NCBI GenBank assembly: GCA_027943335.1
Contig: BSBK01006031.1
Location: 1 to 64,000 of the forward strand
From: Chamaecyparis obtusa
Lineage: Eukaryota; Streptophyta; Pinopsida; Cupressales; Cupressaceae
Reading direction: 5' to 3'
Length of the DNA stretch: 64,000 nucleotides
The notes under the pieces are model-generated. The model saw nothing but the letters and a program-made list of their open reading frames with translations. It made no database searches and was not told the origin of the DNA. Both the position numbers and the translations under genes were made by a program. This document shows, piece after piece, positions 24,090 through 37,285 of the stretch. The stretch's first letter is position 1. Each line of letters begins with the position of its first letter.

Positions 24090-27000
24090 AATATGTTATG
24101 ATTTAAAAATTAACAATTTTGATGAAACATTTTCCGTTCGTGTAAATGCAAGTCCCAACTGGTCATATAATAAAAGATAATACAATGACCTATTCATAAA
24201 AGAAAATATTTTTTTCAAATAAAATAATTAAACAATTGTATGATTAAATAATATATAATAATTTGTACTAAAAATAATAAAAAATAATCTTTCATTTATT
24301 TTTTTAGCTCTTTAAGATAGCCCAATTTCATATAATTTTATTCGCACTATATTTATATAACTTTTTTCAATAATATTGTTGAAATTCTACCTATATAAAT
24401 ATAAATATGTTAATATTTTTAATTTTTTTATTTACAAATTTAATTGTGCCATTTAAAAAAAAAAATAATTTATAATATATTTAATAAAATATTCTTGAAC
24501 ACTTTTTTTTTGGTCTTTTGTAATTTTTTTATAAATACTTTCATGGATAAAAACAGGAGAAATTATGGCAAATAATGTGAAAAATCGTATTAAATACTAA
24601 AATCAATATTAATTCTAGCTATATTCTTAATAAATTATTATTTTATAATCAATATTTATTCTAGCTACATTGTAGTGAATTATTATTATTTTTAATATAT
24701 TCTAAATGAGAAATTATTAAATAAAACTATTGAAGTTCATTAAAGTTAACGCGAAAAACAAATAGAAACACTAAAATAAACTTTGTTGTTCCAAAAGCAA
24801 TTTTTACAGGTACTTTTTTTTGGGAGCTTCAAGGGTAATTTTGTATTTTGTTGCAATTGAGACAATTTAGAGCGAAAGGGAATAATCTGTGCTAATAGCC
24901 ATATGTCAAGTTCACAAACAAAAGAAAATATGTACTGAAATATAATCGTGAAAATGCCCGTCCACATATTTTCTCAAATGCTATTTCAGTCAAATGAAGC
25001 ATGTTTAATATGGATTCTACAAATTTTTACCAGAACATTCATCGCATTCATGCAAAGTTGCCGAGCAACCTCAAATCCTATGCCCTTATTTTCCCCATCA
25101 CGAGCGCCATAGTCTTCTTCGTACACCATTTCTAAAAATTGCAACAAAATCACACTATAAAAAAACCCTAAAACTCATATCTTAAAATTAAAACCCTAAA
25201 AATCATACCTTGACATTTTGTTTTCCCCAACCTCTGCAAATCATTATTTGTGCATCTCAGACGACAATTTGGAATGCCGAGTTGGTAAGAAAAGCAATAT
25301 AGACAAACAATTCCTTTCTCTCCCCCATTTCTCCATCCTATCCACGCTATCAATTTCTCTTTCTATTCACATATTTCTCTATCCCTCTCTCTTTCTCCAT
25401 AGAAAGATAATGACGAAGTTCAAAACATCAACAAAAGAATTAAAGTTGCGGACATCCTCAAACTGCTCAAATTGTTTTCAAACTGATTACGAATTGGAGA
25501 TATCCTCTAGACTGCACATTAATCGGTAATTAAACATATCCATTTACCAAAGACTGATCCTAAACATTATTACTCCCAATGACATTGAACCGTCCTATTT
25601 TTTTCACTGTGCAACAATGACCCATTTTTGCACAATTATTGTAGCCCTCTCTCTAGAAACCCCATCTAAAATCTCGAATCCCTATACAGAAGCGAGCCAG
25701 AGTGATATAAATCAATCTATTTAAAGCCTACAACATATTCTGAGAAAACTAAACACTTTATAACTGAGTTACCAAACAACAAAACATTTACAAGATTTTA
25801 AAAATCAAATCTTGGTGTACAGTTGAAAACATTGAAATCCACTTTACAACTATCTATCTGCCTGACTCTTTTCTCTGCAAAAGCCTTATCTGAGAAAATT
25901 TGTCCTGATTTTTTACTGAACATGAGACAAATGGTGGAGAAACTCTACCTAGCAGCAACCACATCAAACAGGTTCAGTCTTTCCCATATTTTATCAGCTC
26001 GTCAAATTGTGTGTTTACCTTGCTCTTCGACAGTCGAGTCGTGCACCAATGTAGCTGCAATTGAAGATGAGAGGAAGTAAAAATAATGGTCATAGATAAA
26101 TTGGACGACTGGGGTACACAAATTTCTTTGCATGCACCATGCGTTTCACTGTATTGATGCCGCCATTTGGTGTAATGTAGTCGTAGCCATCTTTTTAGTG
26201 AACTGTCACCTACATGTACTTCCATTAGAAACCAGTTCCCCGACATCGTTTGTGTTTCTCGAAGAAAAATGAATCTGTTAAAAAGATTTCAAAAAAAACA
26301 AACAAACTCGTAACCGTTCACATTATTCTATGCTTTAAACGATGACCATGCTCTGTTTTGGCCGTCTTTGGCTGCCAGCTCACATCGGCAACCCTTCTAC
26401 CGGCGCGTTCTTTTTTCGACACCACTTTCCTATTTCCCGGCGTAAGACTATCGGATTGTTTGAAAATCCCGATGGGCATCTCCCCGGGAGTAAGCCTATC
26501 GGCTTAATAAAAAATTTTATGTTATTTTTGAGTTTTTAAAAAAAAATGTAATTTGTATATATTTTTATTGCGTATTTGCATCAAAGTTCAACATTTTATA
26601 AAATTAGAATATATAAATATTTTCCACTTTTTTTCGGCTTATTCATGTAGTTCTTTTTATTATATCTAATATAGAAAAAAATCATATGTTGATAAAACTA
26701 ATTTAAATTTAGTTGGATTGTAAGAAAAGTAACTCTTTAACAAATATAGAAATAGTCAATAGTGACTGTTATATAGCTAAAAACCGAGTCTTAATTGTTT
26801 AGCTCACTAGGACAACATCTATCTCTATTTTTATTTTTTCATTCTAGAACAAGTAATTTTGTGATATAGAACTTGTATTACAAAATTGCATTCAATAAAC
26901 TATTTTAAGCATATAAGTCTTCATTAGAACTAATTAGTTAGTTTATTAGCCTGTATATGTATTTTGTCATTTATTTTTGGATGTACAATAAAACAATTTA

Positions 27001-28199
27001 AAATATTTTATTATCTTCTTTGTGGTTAGGAGTTCAATTCTAGTAACTAGCACCATCATTTTCTCATTCATTAACATCTCAACTCTAGCAAGAATGAGGG
27101 GGAACCTCAAGTATTCAAGCTTTGAATTAATAATATCTAACTAGAAAATGCAAAAAAAAAAAATGATTTCTCTATAGGCCCAACATAGTTACCAAGTTAC
27201 ATTAGGTAATTTATTTCCATCACAAAAAGTAATCAAAGAATTCTTTTCGCCTACTCCTTTTCAAAAGAAATCAAGATTTATGAATTCAATTAAATGAAAG
27301 GAAATTGAATCATGTAGCAGTAAACAAATGAAAATAACTTAAACAATACACCATGTGATTAGAAAGAGACGAGGATCAATTATTAAAATATATATTAATC
27401 AATTATGAAATATAGGTTTCAATTTGGATAGTAAAAAATGCAATATTTTTTTTAACATTTTGGTTCTTAACTCAAAATGGAGTAATGTATTGAAAGGGAT
27501 ACTATATTTATATATAAATATATGGCTTCAATTTTTTATATTTTCTATAAAAATAAATAATGAGGTTATTCATAACTAAGAAAATGGAAAGTTTTGGGAG
27601 GACACTTGGAATGACCAGAAACCTCTCAGCCAAATCATGAATTGGTCCCTTTAGTTGTGTTGTTAAAAATCCTTTGGGGTATTTGGGTTAAAGACTACTT
27701 TCAAGTCAATTCATCAACTTTTATGCTTTAAATTAGTAGGAAGTATATTGAATTTCTTCCTATATTCATGATTTATAGATAAATTTTGACAAAAAAATAT
27801 TTAGAATAGACTTGTTGTCTTCTCAAACAAGGAGAACAAAATGATTTGGATGAGTTCCAAATACAAAAGCTATGTAAGTTTAATGAAGAACATAATTCTC
27901 TAATTCCCCAACCAATGACTCTAATTGATGTAATTCTCTTTTTAGTAATTCTTCTTATATCTCAAAACTATAAACCTTTTCATGACTAGATCTCTAGGAT
28001 CCTACGTTATTACAACTGAGACTTTCAATAGGATTGGCATAACTATAATTCTCTCATGTGTATTATGTGGTTACTTTATATGGAATCGACTAATCCTAAT
28101 CTCCTAAAATGTGAATTCACCCAATAGTACTAGAAATGGTTATAATTCCAACTTTATTGGTTTTATCTCTAAATGAGATACAACTAGAGACAAATAAGA
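24090..28199. other. AT-rich intergenic DNA without a recognised gene
   Basis: This stretch contains long A/T runs and small open frames only. The best is 25,823-26,080 (85 residues, plus strand), which matches no family I know. Telobox-like AAACCCTAAA copies lie near 25,167 and 25,192. A more GC-rich patch at 26,390-26,500 has CCGGCG and CCCCGGG, function unknown. The lower part (about 27,600-28,199) probably belongs to the Copia-type LTR that follows. Confidence 0.45.
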
Positions 28200-28388
28200 G
28201 ATAATTGATTCATTCAACTCGATTTGTATTGGATCCCTTTATAATACCATGTAATGGATTTTTAAAGCCTTATGTTTTTTAGAATATAACCGACCTTCAT
28301 GAATAACTTCCCAAATAACATTTATAAACTAACATCTATTTATTAATCTAAACTACAAACTAACCTACTTTAATATAATACGCCAACA
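28200..28388 (-). mobile_element. Copia-type 3' LTR, recognised part
   Basis: On the minus strand a TGTTGG LTR start at 28,388 directly follows a polypurine tract (AATAAGTGGGGGAA, 28,389-28,402), the usual 3' LTR junction of plant Copia elements. A TATAAAGG box lies about 145 bp inside (28,236-28,245). The inner end of the LTR was not found, so the true LTR is probably longer toward lower coordinates. No 5' LTR is visible in the window. Confidence 0.6.
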
Positions 28389-29100
28389 TTCCCCCACTTA
28401 TTACATTAATCCAAACAAGAGTGGAAGTTGCAAGGGTTTTAAACCCAACCCTTTAGAGACTTTGATGAGCCGCCTTCACCAATCCTCCTCGCTTGCTCAA
28501 GAAACACCAAACTAACTGCATTAGTGGAACTACTAACTTCCTTGGTTATCTAAGAGACACCTAACTACCCGTATCAATGGATCTCCTGACCTAAAAACCT
28601 AAAACCATATGTACAACATGAGTGCTCCTACCTCTACACAATGAGACATATTTCCTCTAAAATTCCACATCTCCTCCAAGTGTGTCTAATGCCTCTTCTA
28701 GTGCTACACATGAGACATATTCCCTTTGAAAGTCCACATCTCCTCTGAGTGTGTCTAGCGCATCCTCAAGTGTTGTGGAAATAACCTTTCTTTTGCTACA
28801 AAAATCACCACTGACATGGCTACACATGAGACACCTTTACTCCAAATGTCCACATCTCCTCTTATTGTCTCTAACACCTCCTCAAGTACTCAAAAAATCA
28901 TATTCAAGTCTTTCCCCCCTCACTCCTTGAAGGGACAATCATGATTCCAGGCTCTCTCTTCTCTTTAGGGACAAAAGTATATCAAGCCTACTAGGGCCCC
29001 TCTTCTCTTTAGGGATACAAATAAATCAAGTCCCCTCTTTTATTTAGAGACAAATCTATCAAGCCCCATCTTTTTAGGAGCACAAATAGGTTTCTTCTCA
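28389..29100 (-). mobile_element. Copia-type element 3' interior with tandem repeats
   Basis: Upstream of the polypurine tract the interior lacks coding frames. It has about three imperfect 80-bp repeats (ACATGAGACATATTCC with CCACATCTCCTC, 28,620-28,890) and about four 50-bp repeats (CTCTTCTCTTTAGGGA, 28,945-29,090). This is either a long 3' untranslated region or a non-autonomous element. From here to 29,418 nothing else was recognised. Confidence 0.45.
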
Positions 29101-29418
29101 TCAAATAAATCATTCCTAAGAGAGAATCTAGCTTAGGATGATGGAAAACCTCCTTCCTTCATTTCCTTTGTCCTCCTGTTTAATTTTGGTTTACATTCTA
29201 TGAATCAAGTTCTCCAAAAGAACAAGTTTGTAATTAAAGTAGGAAAATATGAAATCAATTTTAGAAGGTGAAAGGAATCTACATCCATTACAATACACTT
29301 TCTATTTCATAAAATCACAGATTGCAAGGTCTTTCTCTAAATGTATTGATTCAATTCAAAGTTCAAACTTGATAAGAAATGGCATCTAACATATATAATG
29401 AAAAAATAGGAGAAGAGA

Positions 29419-30613
29419 GGGTAGAAGCAAAAAGTTAGGTGCCAATTCCGCGGAAGTCCGCGGCTTGAAAATTTGCGCTGCTTGAAACGTGCACCCATTT
29501 TTAAAAAATGGGTGCCCGTTTTAGGCTCGGACATCCGATCTGAAATTCAAAAAATGGGTACCCATTTTTCCAGAAATGGGTACCCATTTTTCCAGAAATG
29601 GGCACCCATTTTTGAAAAATGGGTACCCATTTCTAAAAAAAAATTTAATTTGAAATGCTTTTTTAAACACATTTTTAAATTTATCAAACGGGTGCCCATT
29701 TTTTGAATTTAAATAACAGGTGCCCGTTTCTTAAAATGTCCATGCGGAACTTTTCACTCTGCCTCAGTTTTTGGTTTGGGATAGGTTTGGTGAGACCAAG
29801 CCTATGCCTTAACCTCCAAAATTTTGGCTCAGGCATTGGAATAACAATTTTAAGGCTTATCGTAATTTTTTGAAGCCCTTATTGATCGATTTTTTTGACA
29901 AAACAAAAACCCATTATAGATCTCACTATCACGATTCTAAAAATGTAAATTTCATAATGATATGATTATTTTTAATATTTTTACATTATTTATTAGTTGA
30001 TAGTGGTACATAAACGTAAAATAGTGAGGCTCACTAAAACTTTAATAACTTTTTATTTTTTAGGTATTTTTAAAAATAAATTATATTTCATCAATCTAGA
30101 TTCAATTATTTTAAATTTTAAAAAAAGAATTTTTGAAAAAAATAAAAATTATATTAAATTATGGTGGCCGTACACGAGAGGTTTGAAAAATAAGCTTTAT
30201 CATTAATTAAAAATTAATAAAAAATAATTTACAAAACAAAAAAATAAGAAAAAATATTTTCATCAATATTATGTGTCTTAGGTATCCTCCCTAAAAAGGA
30301 TTTTAAAAAATTCATTTATTTGTGTCAAAATATGGTGGTCATACACGGGTGTGGTATGGTCCTGAAACATGCATTTTGAAAAAGTGGTTTTCAAATATGC
30401 CTATCAAAATATAATTTATACCATGTGGGTATTAAAATAAATTATATATTTGAAAATTAGACTCTGAGTACTACAATTTCTACTAGTGAATTTTTCCGAG
30501 ATTCAATCTCTAAGTGCCTCAAATTTTGAGATCAATTCAGATAAATTTTGAAAAATAGAAAAAACACTTCCACTTTTTGCAAAAAATTGGCACCCAACTT
30601 CTTGCAGCCACCC
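29419..30613. mobile_element. 1.2-kb non-autonomous TIR element with GAGA target duplication
   Basis: The left end reads GGGTAGAAGCAAAAAGTTAG and then GTGCCAATT. The right end, on the other strand, reads GGGTGGCTGCAAGAAGTTGG and then GTGCCAATT. The direct repeat GAGA flanks both sides (29,415-29,418 and 30,614-30,617). There is no coding capacity. The motif (A/T)ATGGTGG(C/T)C(G/A)TACACG occurs at 30,161 and 30,332. E2 has the related AAGGTGGTCAGACACGGG at 55,168 and a second copy at 55,338, at almost the same distances from the end (452 and 281 versus 447 and 277 bp). That and the 4-bp duplication make it a likely miniature relative of E2. Confidence 0.8.
29490..29720. repeat. Cluster of GGGTACCC palindromes
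   Basis: Several copies of the palindrome AAATGGGTACCCATTT and its GGGTGCCC/GGGCACCC variants are packed here, two of them in a 24-bp direct repeat with TTTTTCCAG. They sit 70-300 bp inside the left end of the small TIR element. Related GGTACCC sites occur in both subterminal regions of E2 (32,015 and 54,492-54,517). Confidence 0.8.
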
Positions 30614-31389
30614 GAGAACATAATACAATTATAACAATACTCTGTGGAAAATTATTTCCTATGCCAAATATCTGATAATTAGAACGCATTTGTACTTAAG
30701 TGTTGAAAAACAATTTAGCATAAACGGAGAATAAATTTCCCTCCACACTCCACCATATATTTTCAATCTTCTATGCTTAAAGAAAAGTCCATATCAAGTG
30801 TACTTCTGCAATAAAGAAGTAGGTCATTAATAGAAAAGATACACCTTGAAGGATAGACCAAATGACAATAAAATACCTTCAAACAAAGCTCACAAGTTTC
30901 ATGGTCTAGAGAAAGAGAGATTTCTTTCTTGGAGAGCAAAATGAATTCATTAAATAATATCCCTTACCCATAAAATATTTTCAATAGATAAATTGGTCTT
31001 ATTGAAACAAACAAGAAAAAGAGCACTTAAATTTGCATTATGCTAGACCAAATCCAAACCATGAAATACTGCCTCAAGTGATAAATTTTCACCCTACTCT
31101 ACTTCTCCACTTCTTATGCACTGGTCATTTTTAGTTAGCTAATTGATTTCACAAAAAAAGAGAAAAATCACCAAAATATACCAAAAAGTCTCTGTTATAT
31201 AAACGCCTTAACAAGGTTAAATCCAGAATGTAATTGAATATATATTGAGCCTAGCAGTTAATAAAATATAGTCACAATATTTCCATAAAGGAAACAGTCA
31301 CAGTATCACCATAGATTCAACTGGAACGATGATATGGTACAATGCAAAAATAATCTATGATACGATTGAAGCATCTACAAAATTGGATT
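30614..31389. other. AT-rich stretch without a recognised feature
   Basis: No coding frame, repeat or element end was found between the small TIR element and the 5' LTR that begins at 31,390. Confidence 0.5.
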
Positions 31390-31847
31390 TGTAGACACCT
31401 AAAAATTGTCAAGATCAAATCAAGTGAGAAACTAAGGAAAAACCAAGGCATTAATTGCGATCAAACCTAAAATTTAATATTAATTGAAATCAAAAGCCAA
31501 AAGAATTAAATAAATCAAAATAATCAATTAATTATGCAATTAATCTAAACAATTGTATAGTTCAATTAAAATCAAAATCAACCCATTCAAGGGGTGCACA
31601 TGGTTAAAGAAATTAATTTAATTTAATTAATTAATTCCTAATTTCTCTCACCCACCACATGGGAGGAATTACCTCAAACAATAAGAATTAAGGATTGGAC
31701 TCACATAGATCATAGCCAAATTGAATCTCAATTACTCATAAGGAGAGAGAATCTTGACCATGCATTTTGTCTCATTGTTCCAAGCTTTGAGGATAAAATA
31801 TTTAAATTGTCCCCATATTTGAAACCATGGACTTAACCTTAACTCAA
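31390..31847 (+). mobile_element. Outer Tat-type gypsy element: 5' LTR, first half
   Basis: The LTR starts TGTAGACACC at 31,390. At TCAA (31,844-31,847) it is cut by E2 and resumes with the same TCAA at 55,616. The joined LTR would be about 837 bp, start with TG and end with CA, with its TATA box in the second half. Confidence 0.75.
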
Positions 31848-31876
31848 GGGTATGTGCAAGATCATGAGGGGCCAAA
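31848..31876 (+). repeat. E2 left terminal inverted repeat
   Basis: It starts GGGTATGTGCAAGATC and is preceded by TCAA. The 29 bases match the reverse complement of 55,587-55,615. The E1 end at 14,978-15,009 is related. Confidence 0.88.
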
Positions 31877-33524
31877 AAGTGGTGATGTGAAAAATATTCA
31901 CTTTTCACTCGTCCAAAAGTACATGAAAATGCTTGTTGACTTTTTAGTAGGCTTAGGTGTCAGTACACCTGGGCAAACCTGACACCAAAGCACAATCCTT
32001 ATCAGGTACCCAAAAATATCAGGACCCTGAAACCTATGGCATAAATCAAAACCCGTAGGTGGTGTTTCTCATTTCTCTCATTGTTTTTGGTTTGTAAAAG
32101 GGCTCCATATATCTGATACTCAATTTTTTTGAGTATCTGATTTCCCCAACAACAAATTCGACTCTGCAGTATATATGGTAAGTAAATTCTTTGTATATTT
32201 TGATTATTTTATTTCATTTTGATGCTAAATGTAGTTTTTTTGGTTGAAATAGGGTTTTGTATTTATATTTGTAATAATATATGAAATCAAATTGAAATTT
32301 AGATTTATTTTTTATTTAATCAGGCAAGGCTGACAACAATGAAGAAAATAATCCTCCCACACCAAATAACAATCCCCAAAATAATCCCCTGTCTCAACAC
32401 CCTCGATCTTTAGAAGATTTGATACAAGATAATTTGAACACAATACGAGGTTTCCAAAACACATATCAGAATATACCTACATTAGGTCCCATGCTTTCCA
32501 CCCTAAATACTATTGTTGAAAACATTGACACACTTACGCGCTGCTCTTCATTGTCGTGATGATATGCATGCCCAATTTGATGACGGGCTTGACCATGATG
32601 GGATTGTGGCCCTTAATATAACTAAGGAAGATATAGCCTCCCTTTTTGTGAATCCTAAAATTGGATTACAAGTTGACCCCCAAAAGCCCAAATTATCAAT
32701 AAAATGGTGCACAAATGAAGCAATGCGCACACACTTTTGGGATCGCTGGTGGATGGTTTTTGATAAACCACCCGATAGCAATTTGGAGCTCCCTTTCTAT
32801 TTCATAAAAGAATTGTATGCTGAGTTTGTGCTTGGTCACAATGTTAATTATTTTAGCATGATGCCCAACATGGGCATAGGCAGAGGAGCTCCTCAAACTA
32901 GGCCATTTGCCTAGCGCAAAAAGACCACTACCTTCATCCCCCCCACTGATGTCGCACCCACTCCTCTAGTGCAGCATCCCGATATCATTGCAGAGGCTGC
33001 CTTATAGAATATTAGGGCCATTCATTTTTTAAGTGATCAGTTGATCATGCAGACTAGGTCAGTGTTTCCTCCTGGTGTGGATGATGCTGGCGCATTGACA
33101 TCTCACCAGAGTTCACATGTATGCGAGCCCCATATTTGCATTATATGCAAGAATATGTGTCTTAGATTTCTTACTGATAGTGATACATATCAGTATGTTA
33201 TTGATGAGGAGGATATAGGAGACGCAGCTGCAAAGGCTGCAAAAACTCATGGAGCATCTACATCTCATGAGAGTGCTCAAGAGGTGTATGCAGAGCCATG
33301 GACTCCTATTGATATGGTAAGAGTAAACATTATAAATAAATTTGTCACATGACATATTTAATTTAAAAATAATTTATTTATTTAGATAAGTTCTAATGAT
33401 TGCATGCACTTATGTATATTTTTTTTTTCCATTTATGTTCAGTCGATGACAGAGGAGGAGTTGAGACAGGTGGATGACTCCACACTTTCAGCCATTTCAT
33501 TTGGCCTTGATGCCTATATGGTAT

Positions 33525-36500
33525 TGTTATACACTAAGTTTGCACCCTTGTTTCAATCTCTTGTAGTCTTGATAACTTAGTATAACATGAGAATCATCTC
33601 TAGGTTGTGGGACCTTTGCTAACTAAGATGAGACCTCCAAGTTCTAGGCTGGTTCCTCTTGGATAATCACCTTTATTTTCTTCTTGACAGGAAAGTAAAA
33701 CTTGAGGGGAAAAGGGATAGAAGGAATGCATGAAAGGGAAATAACTTAAAGAAAACTACCTACTAGGTGATGCACCGAAATTAGGGTTTGGATCTCAGTA
33801 TAGAGGAATGGAATCATTGACAGGCTTATGTCTAGGAAATCACAACTCACTAAATAGGCTTTCATAAGTATTTCATAGAAGGGTTTGTAACAAAAAGAGG
33901 CTATTCAGGGAAAGAGATGATTTCAAAAACAATAGCATTACTGAGGATTTAGACATAATTTATGACCTGCAAACAAACATTCACTTCTACAACTTGACAT
34001 CGAAATGAGACAAGATTGTTAGGGGGTTGAAGTATACCCACATAAGCATTCACATCCAATCATTCATAATAACACACAATAGTTGTGAAAAGAGAGAGGG
34101 ATCAAGAACCCTAAGATATCACTGAAAACATCATATACTTCAATCCAATAAGAGATAATCCAAAGAAGGAAGCATAGGGACATGAAGGATTGTCAAAAAA
34201 TACCTCTGCAATGTCTATATTATCAATGAAAGATTTACAACTGTATAAGCCAGAGGGTAGAGATGATACCACAGATAACTCTTAAGAAAGGTGAATTTCT
34301 ATTTTACAATTGTCCAACTCTGAGCTCAAAAGCCCCAAAAATACAATATATACATCCCTCAACTGCACGTAGGCAGGAGTCAAAAATCTAACTAGGGTTA
34401 CAAGAAGATTTTCATTAAAATAATCGAACCCTAATCCTATCAAGTCTGATCATAAATATCTTTCTACAAAATCATAGCAAATTAGATGTTATGCGTGCCC
34501 ATTCTTATACTGAAAACAACCTGCAGATAAGCAACCTGGATCATCAATTCATCTACAACTCCATTAAGCCATGAAGCCTTCAAATTTGATCATAATTTCT
34601 TGGGAATAGTATCGCTTGAAAAGGTGGCACCAACTCTTTCCATCACTTCCCGTCATGAAAGCACGACATAGTACTTTGCAACACTACCCAAAAATCATCT
34701 CCATCACCCTCTCAACCATAACTGTCCTGAGGATTTAATTCCTGAGCTAACTGACGTTGTGCATGGTTGAAAAGAGAAAAACCCTAGTAAAACCCTTCGC
34801 AGAGAATTTGAATTTAAATGCTAACAGCTAGCGGGCCTGGAATTAAAACATGACCGCTAATCTCATATCTTTCCTGGTAGATGAACAACCATAATACGTT
34901 GAGAAAAAAACTAAAAACCTTTCTGACAGGTCAAAACCATTGTGGAAGTCAGCGACCAATCGGAAATGAGCATGTCAGCATGTCTGCATATTTGGACCCA
35001 CCTCGAGCCTTCCTCCTTTTAAGTCATTCAGCGACTACGCAACTGAAGACTCCCTCTAATTTGTGAAATCCTTCGGCTTACTCTAGTCTGGTCAAACAAT
35101 TCAGTGAACAAGGTTTTCGCTGAATCTCTAAGTCTTTCAGCTAACCCTGGTTACATCTTGCGAATATGAGAAACCTTTCAATCACTGAGTCAATGAATAA
35201 CCTTTTAACCATTCATCAGAAATATGGCTTACGTTTGGCGAACTAGTGACAGAAAGAAATTATAGGTCGTTGAGAGCTTTAGGGCTTTACTAACTTATCC
35301 CCCGATTCTGCGAATACACACATTCGCGCATTCGCCAAATCATTTAGAATGCTGCTATCTTATCACGCGAATGAGCAATCAAAGAGAAGTTATCAGGGCT
35401 GCCAAATATTTTGTCAAACCTGGGCCTAGACTTGCCACCTGTCAATTTCCCATTCGCTCCAACTACTTTGTATGCATACACCTCGGCAAGTCTCTGACAA
35501 TGGACCCACTCAAACTGATATTCCAATCTAACGAAAGGCATAAGATCTCATGGCCCCCAAATATTCTCTCAGATCATGCACCAGCCATTGATCCTTTCAG
35601 AACTGGGACCCCACTGATACATAGATCCACCTATAAATCTTCATCAACATGTGTTAACCAATCATGTTTAAGCACATCAGTGCGCTTGGCAACATGGCCC
35701 CACAGATTTTCTCTTTACTTCGACCAATGAAATTGAAGCACGTCACCCTAACCTAGCATCGGACCCACCTAACAAGGTCAAACACTTGGAAAATTTGATG
35801 GTTGGTGCATGATCTCATGTGTCAAAAAACCCCTTCGCAAAGATACGCCACCCGTCAATCTTCGTCCTTCTGACACCCTTGCAGAGACTGTGACATGGCC
35901 CCACTGATAGATCTTAGTCATCACCATGCAGACCAATCAAATACAAGCACGTCAAAAAGAAAGGACCCACCGAACGAATCTCTAACAACAAATCAAGATC
36001 GACAGTCGGTGCATGATCTCATGGCTATAACACAACGCATGAGATCATGCGCTAGCCATCGGATTAAAGTTATGCAGTCCTTTGGGCTCGCTCTGATGAA
36101 GTTCCACATCACTAACCTTCGGCCAATCAGGAGCCTCCACATAGGATGATGTGGCAATGGACCCACTAAAGCTCTAAAGTGTTTCATAAAAGGGAAGATC
36201 GACGGTTGTCGTAAGATCACAAGCCTTTGACAGACCCTATGAGATCTTATGAAAACCATTGATCTCATCAACTAGGACCCCACATAAAACTTAACCTTGG
36301 AAGTCTTAGAAAATGTGAAACCAAAGGAGACTCACTCAATCCCTGAATAGAACTCTTAACCTCGGTTAAGTCTGAAGAATACGTGAATAAGGCATTTGCA
36401 AAATCGCTAAACCAAAAGTCCAACCTAGGGTTTCAGCTAGCGAATGCCCGACTGAAGGCAATTCACGGAGTTGCTAAATGTTTAGAAGCTTCACCACTTT

Positions 36501-37077
36501 ATTCCAAGATCCCGCGAATACACTGTTCACTCAATCGCTAAAAGATTTGGGACATTGCTAGTTTATTTTGAGATTCAATGAACAAAGAGAACTTAAACAT
36601 TTTCCAACTTTCCTTGTCAAAGCCGCGAAATATCTAGCGGATGTGCGACCAAAGAGAAGTAATTGTTTCATCGGGTTGCAAGATGTTTAGCATTGACCGC
36701 TAGGGATTCTGCGATTATGAGAATCTCTACATTCACCAGGTCACCAAAAGAAAAGGATTACCACTGAGGAAATAAGAGAATTGGCGACTGGGCCAATAAG
36801 ATTAAAGTGCACATGCTAAAACTGGAACTTAAGTGGCCGAGATAAAGTAACTTGAAAATAGAAATTGGCTTAGGGTTTTCCAAGGTTTTGTACACCAACG
36901 ACTACTTTTATGAACTTTTTTTTTTTTGACTACAGACCAGGGACTTGAAAAAATTACAGATACCAGGAAACAAGACCTAAAACCATGAAATTTTTAGGGA
37001 AGCTCAGCAAGAGTAAAACAGAGACCTTGGAATAGATATTAGCCAAATTTGCATAGGATAGGAAAATTAGGGTAACA
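33525..37077 (-). repeat. Gypsy 3' LTR (3,553 bp)
   Basis: The plus strand runs from TGTTATACACTAAG to AATTAGGGTAACA. It matches 43,495-48,225 along its length apart from the 5S-derived insertion there. Short open frames within it (for example 35,371-35,730) have no family match and are not annotated. Confidence 0.92.
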
Positions 37078-37285
37078 TTTTGGTGATTTCTACTAGATGT
37101 CAGCTTGCTAGACATAGATCAATGGCCTTGACATATACATTAGGCATGGGGTCATACAGGAACACAAAACTTCAACAGAGAGACAAAACTGAGCCAAAAG
37201 GATGGACTTGTGCACAAGCACTTCTTGGAAAGCAGGAAACTAACCTAGGAAAATAGGAAGGAAAACAAAACATATTCACAATAAT

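Noticed and set aside
25823..26080. 85-residue open frame as a gene
   Set aside because: No recognisable motif, no splice or promoter context, and composition like the surrounding intergenic DNA.
28225..28260. TGGTATTATAAAGG on the minus strand read as a Met-tRNA primer site
   Set aside because: The polypurine tract directly before TGTTGG shows this is a 3' LTR, and the motif is better explained as the TATA box.
34881..36271. Open frames of 60-120 residues inside the gypsy LTRs (also 45,341-45,700)
   Set aside because: They have no family match, and the region is LTR by alignment of its two copies.
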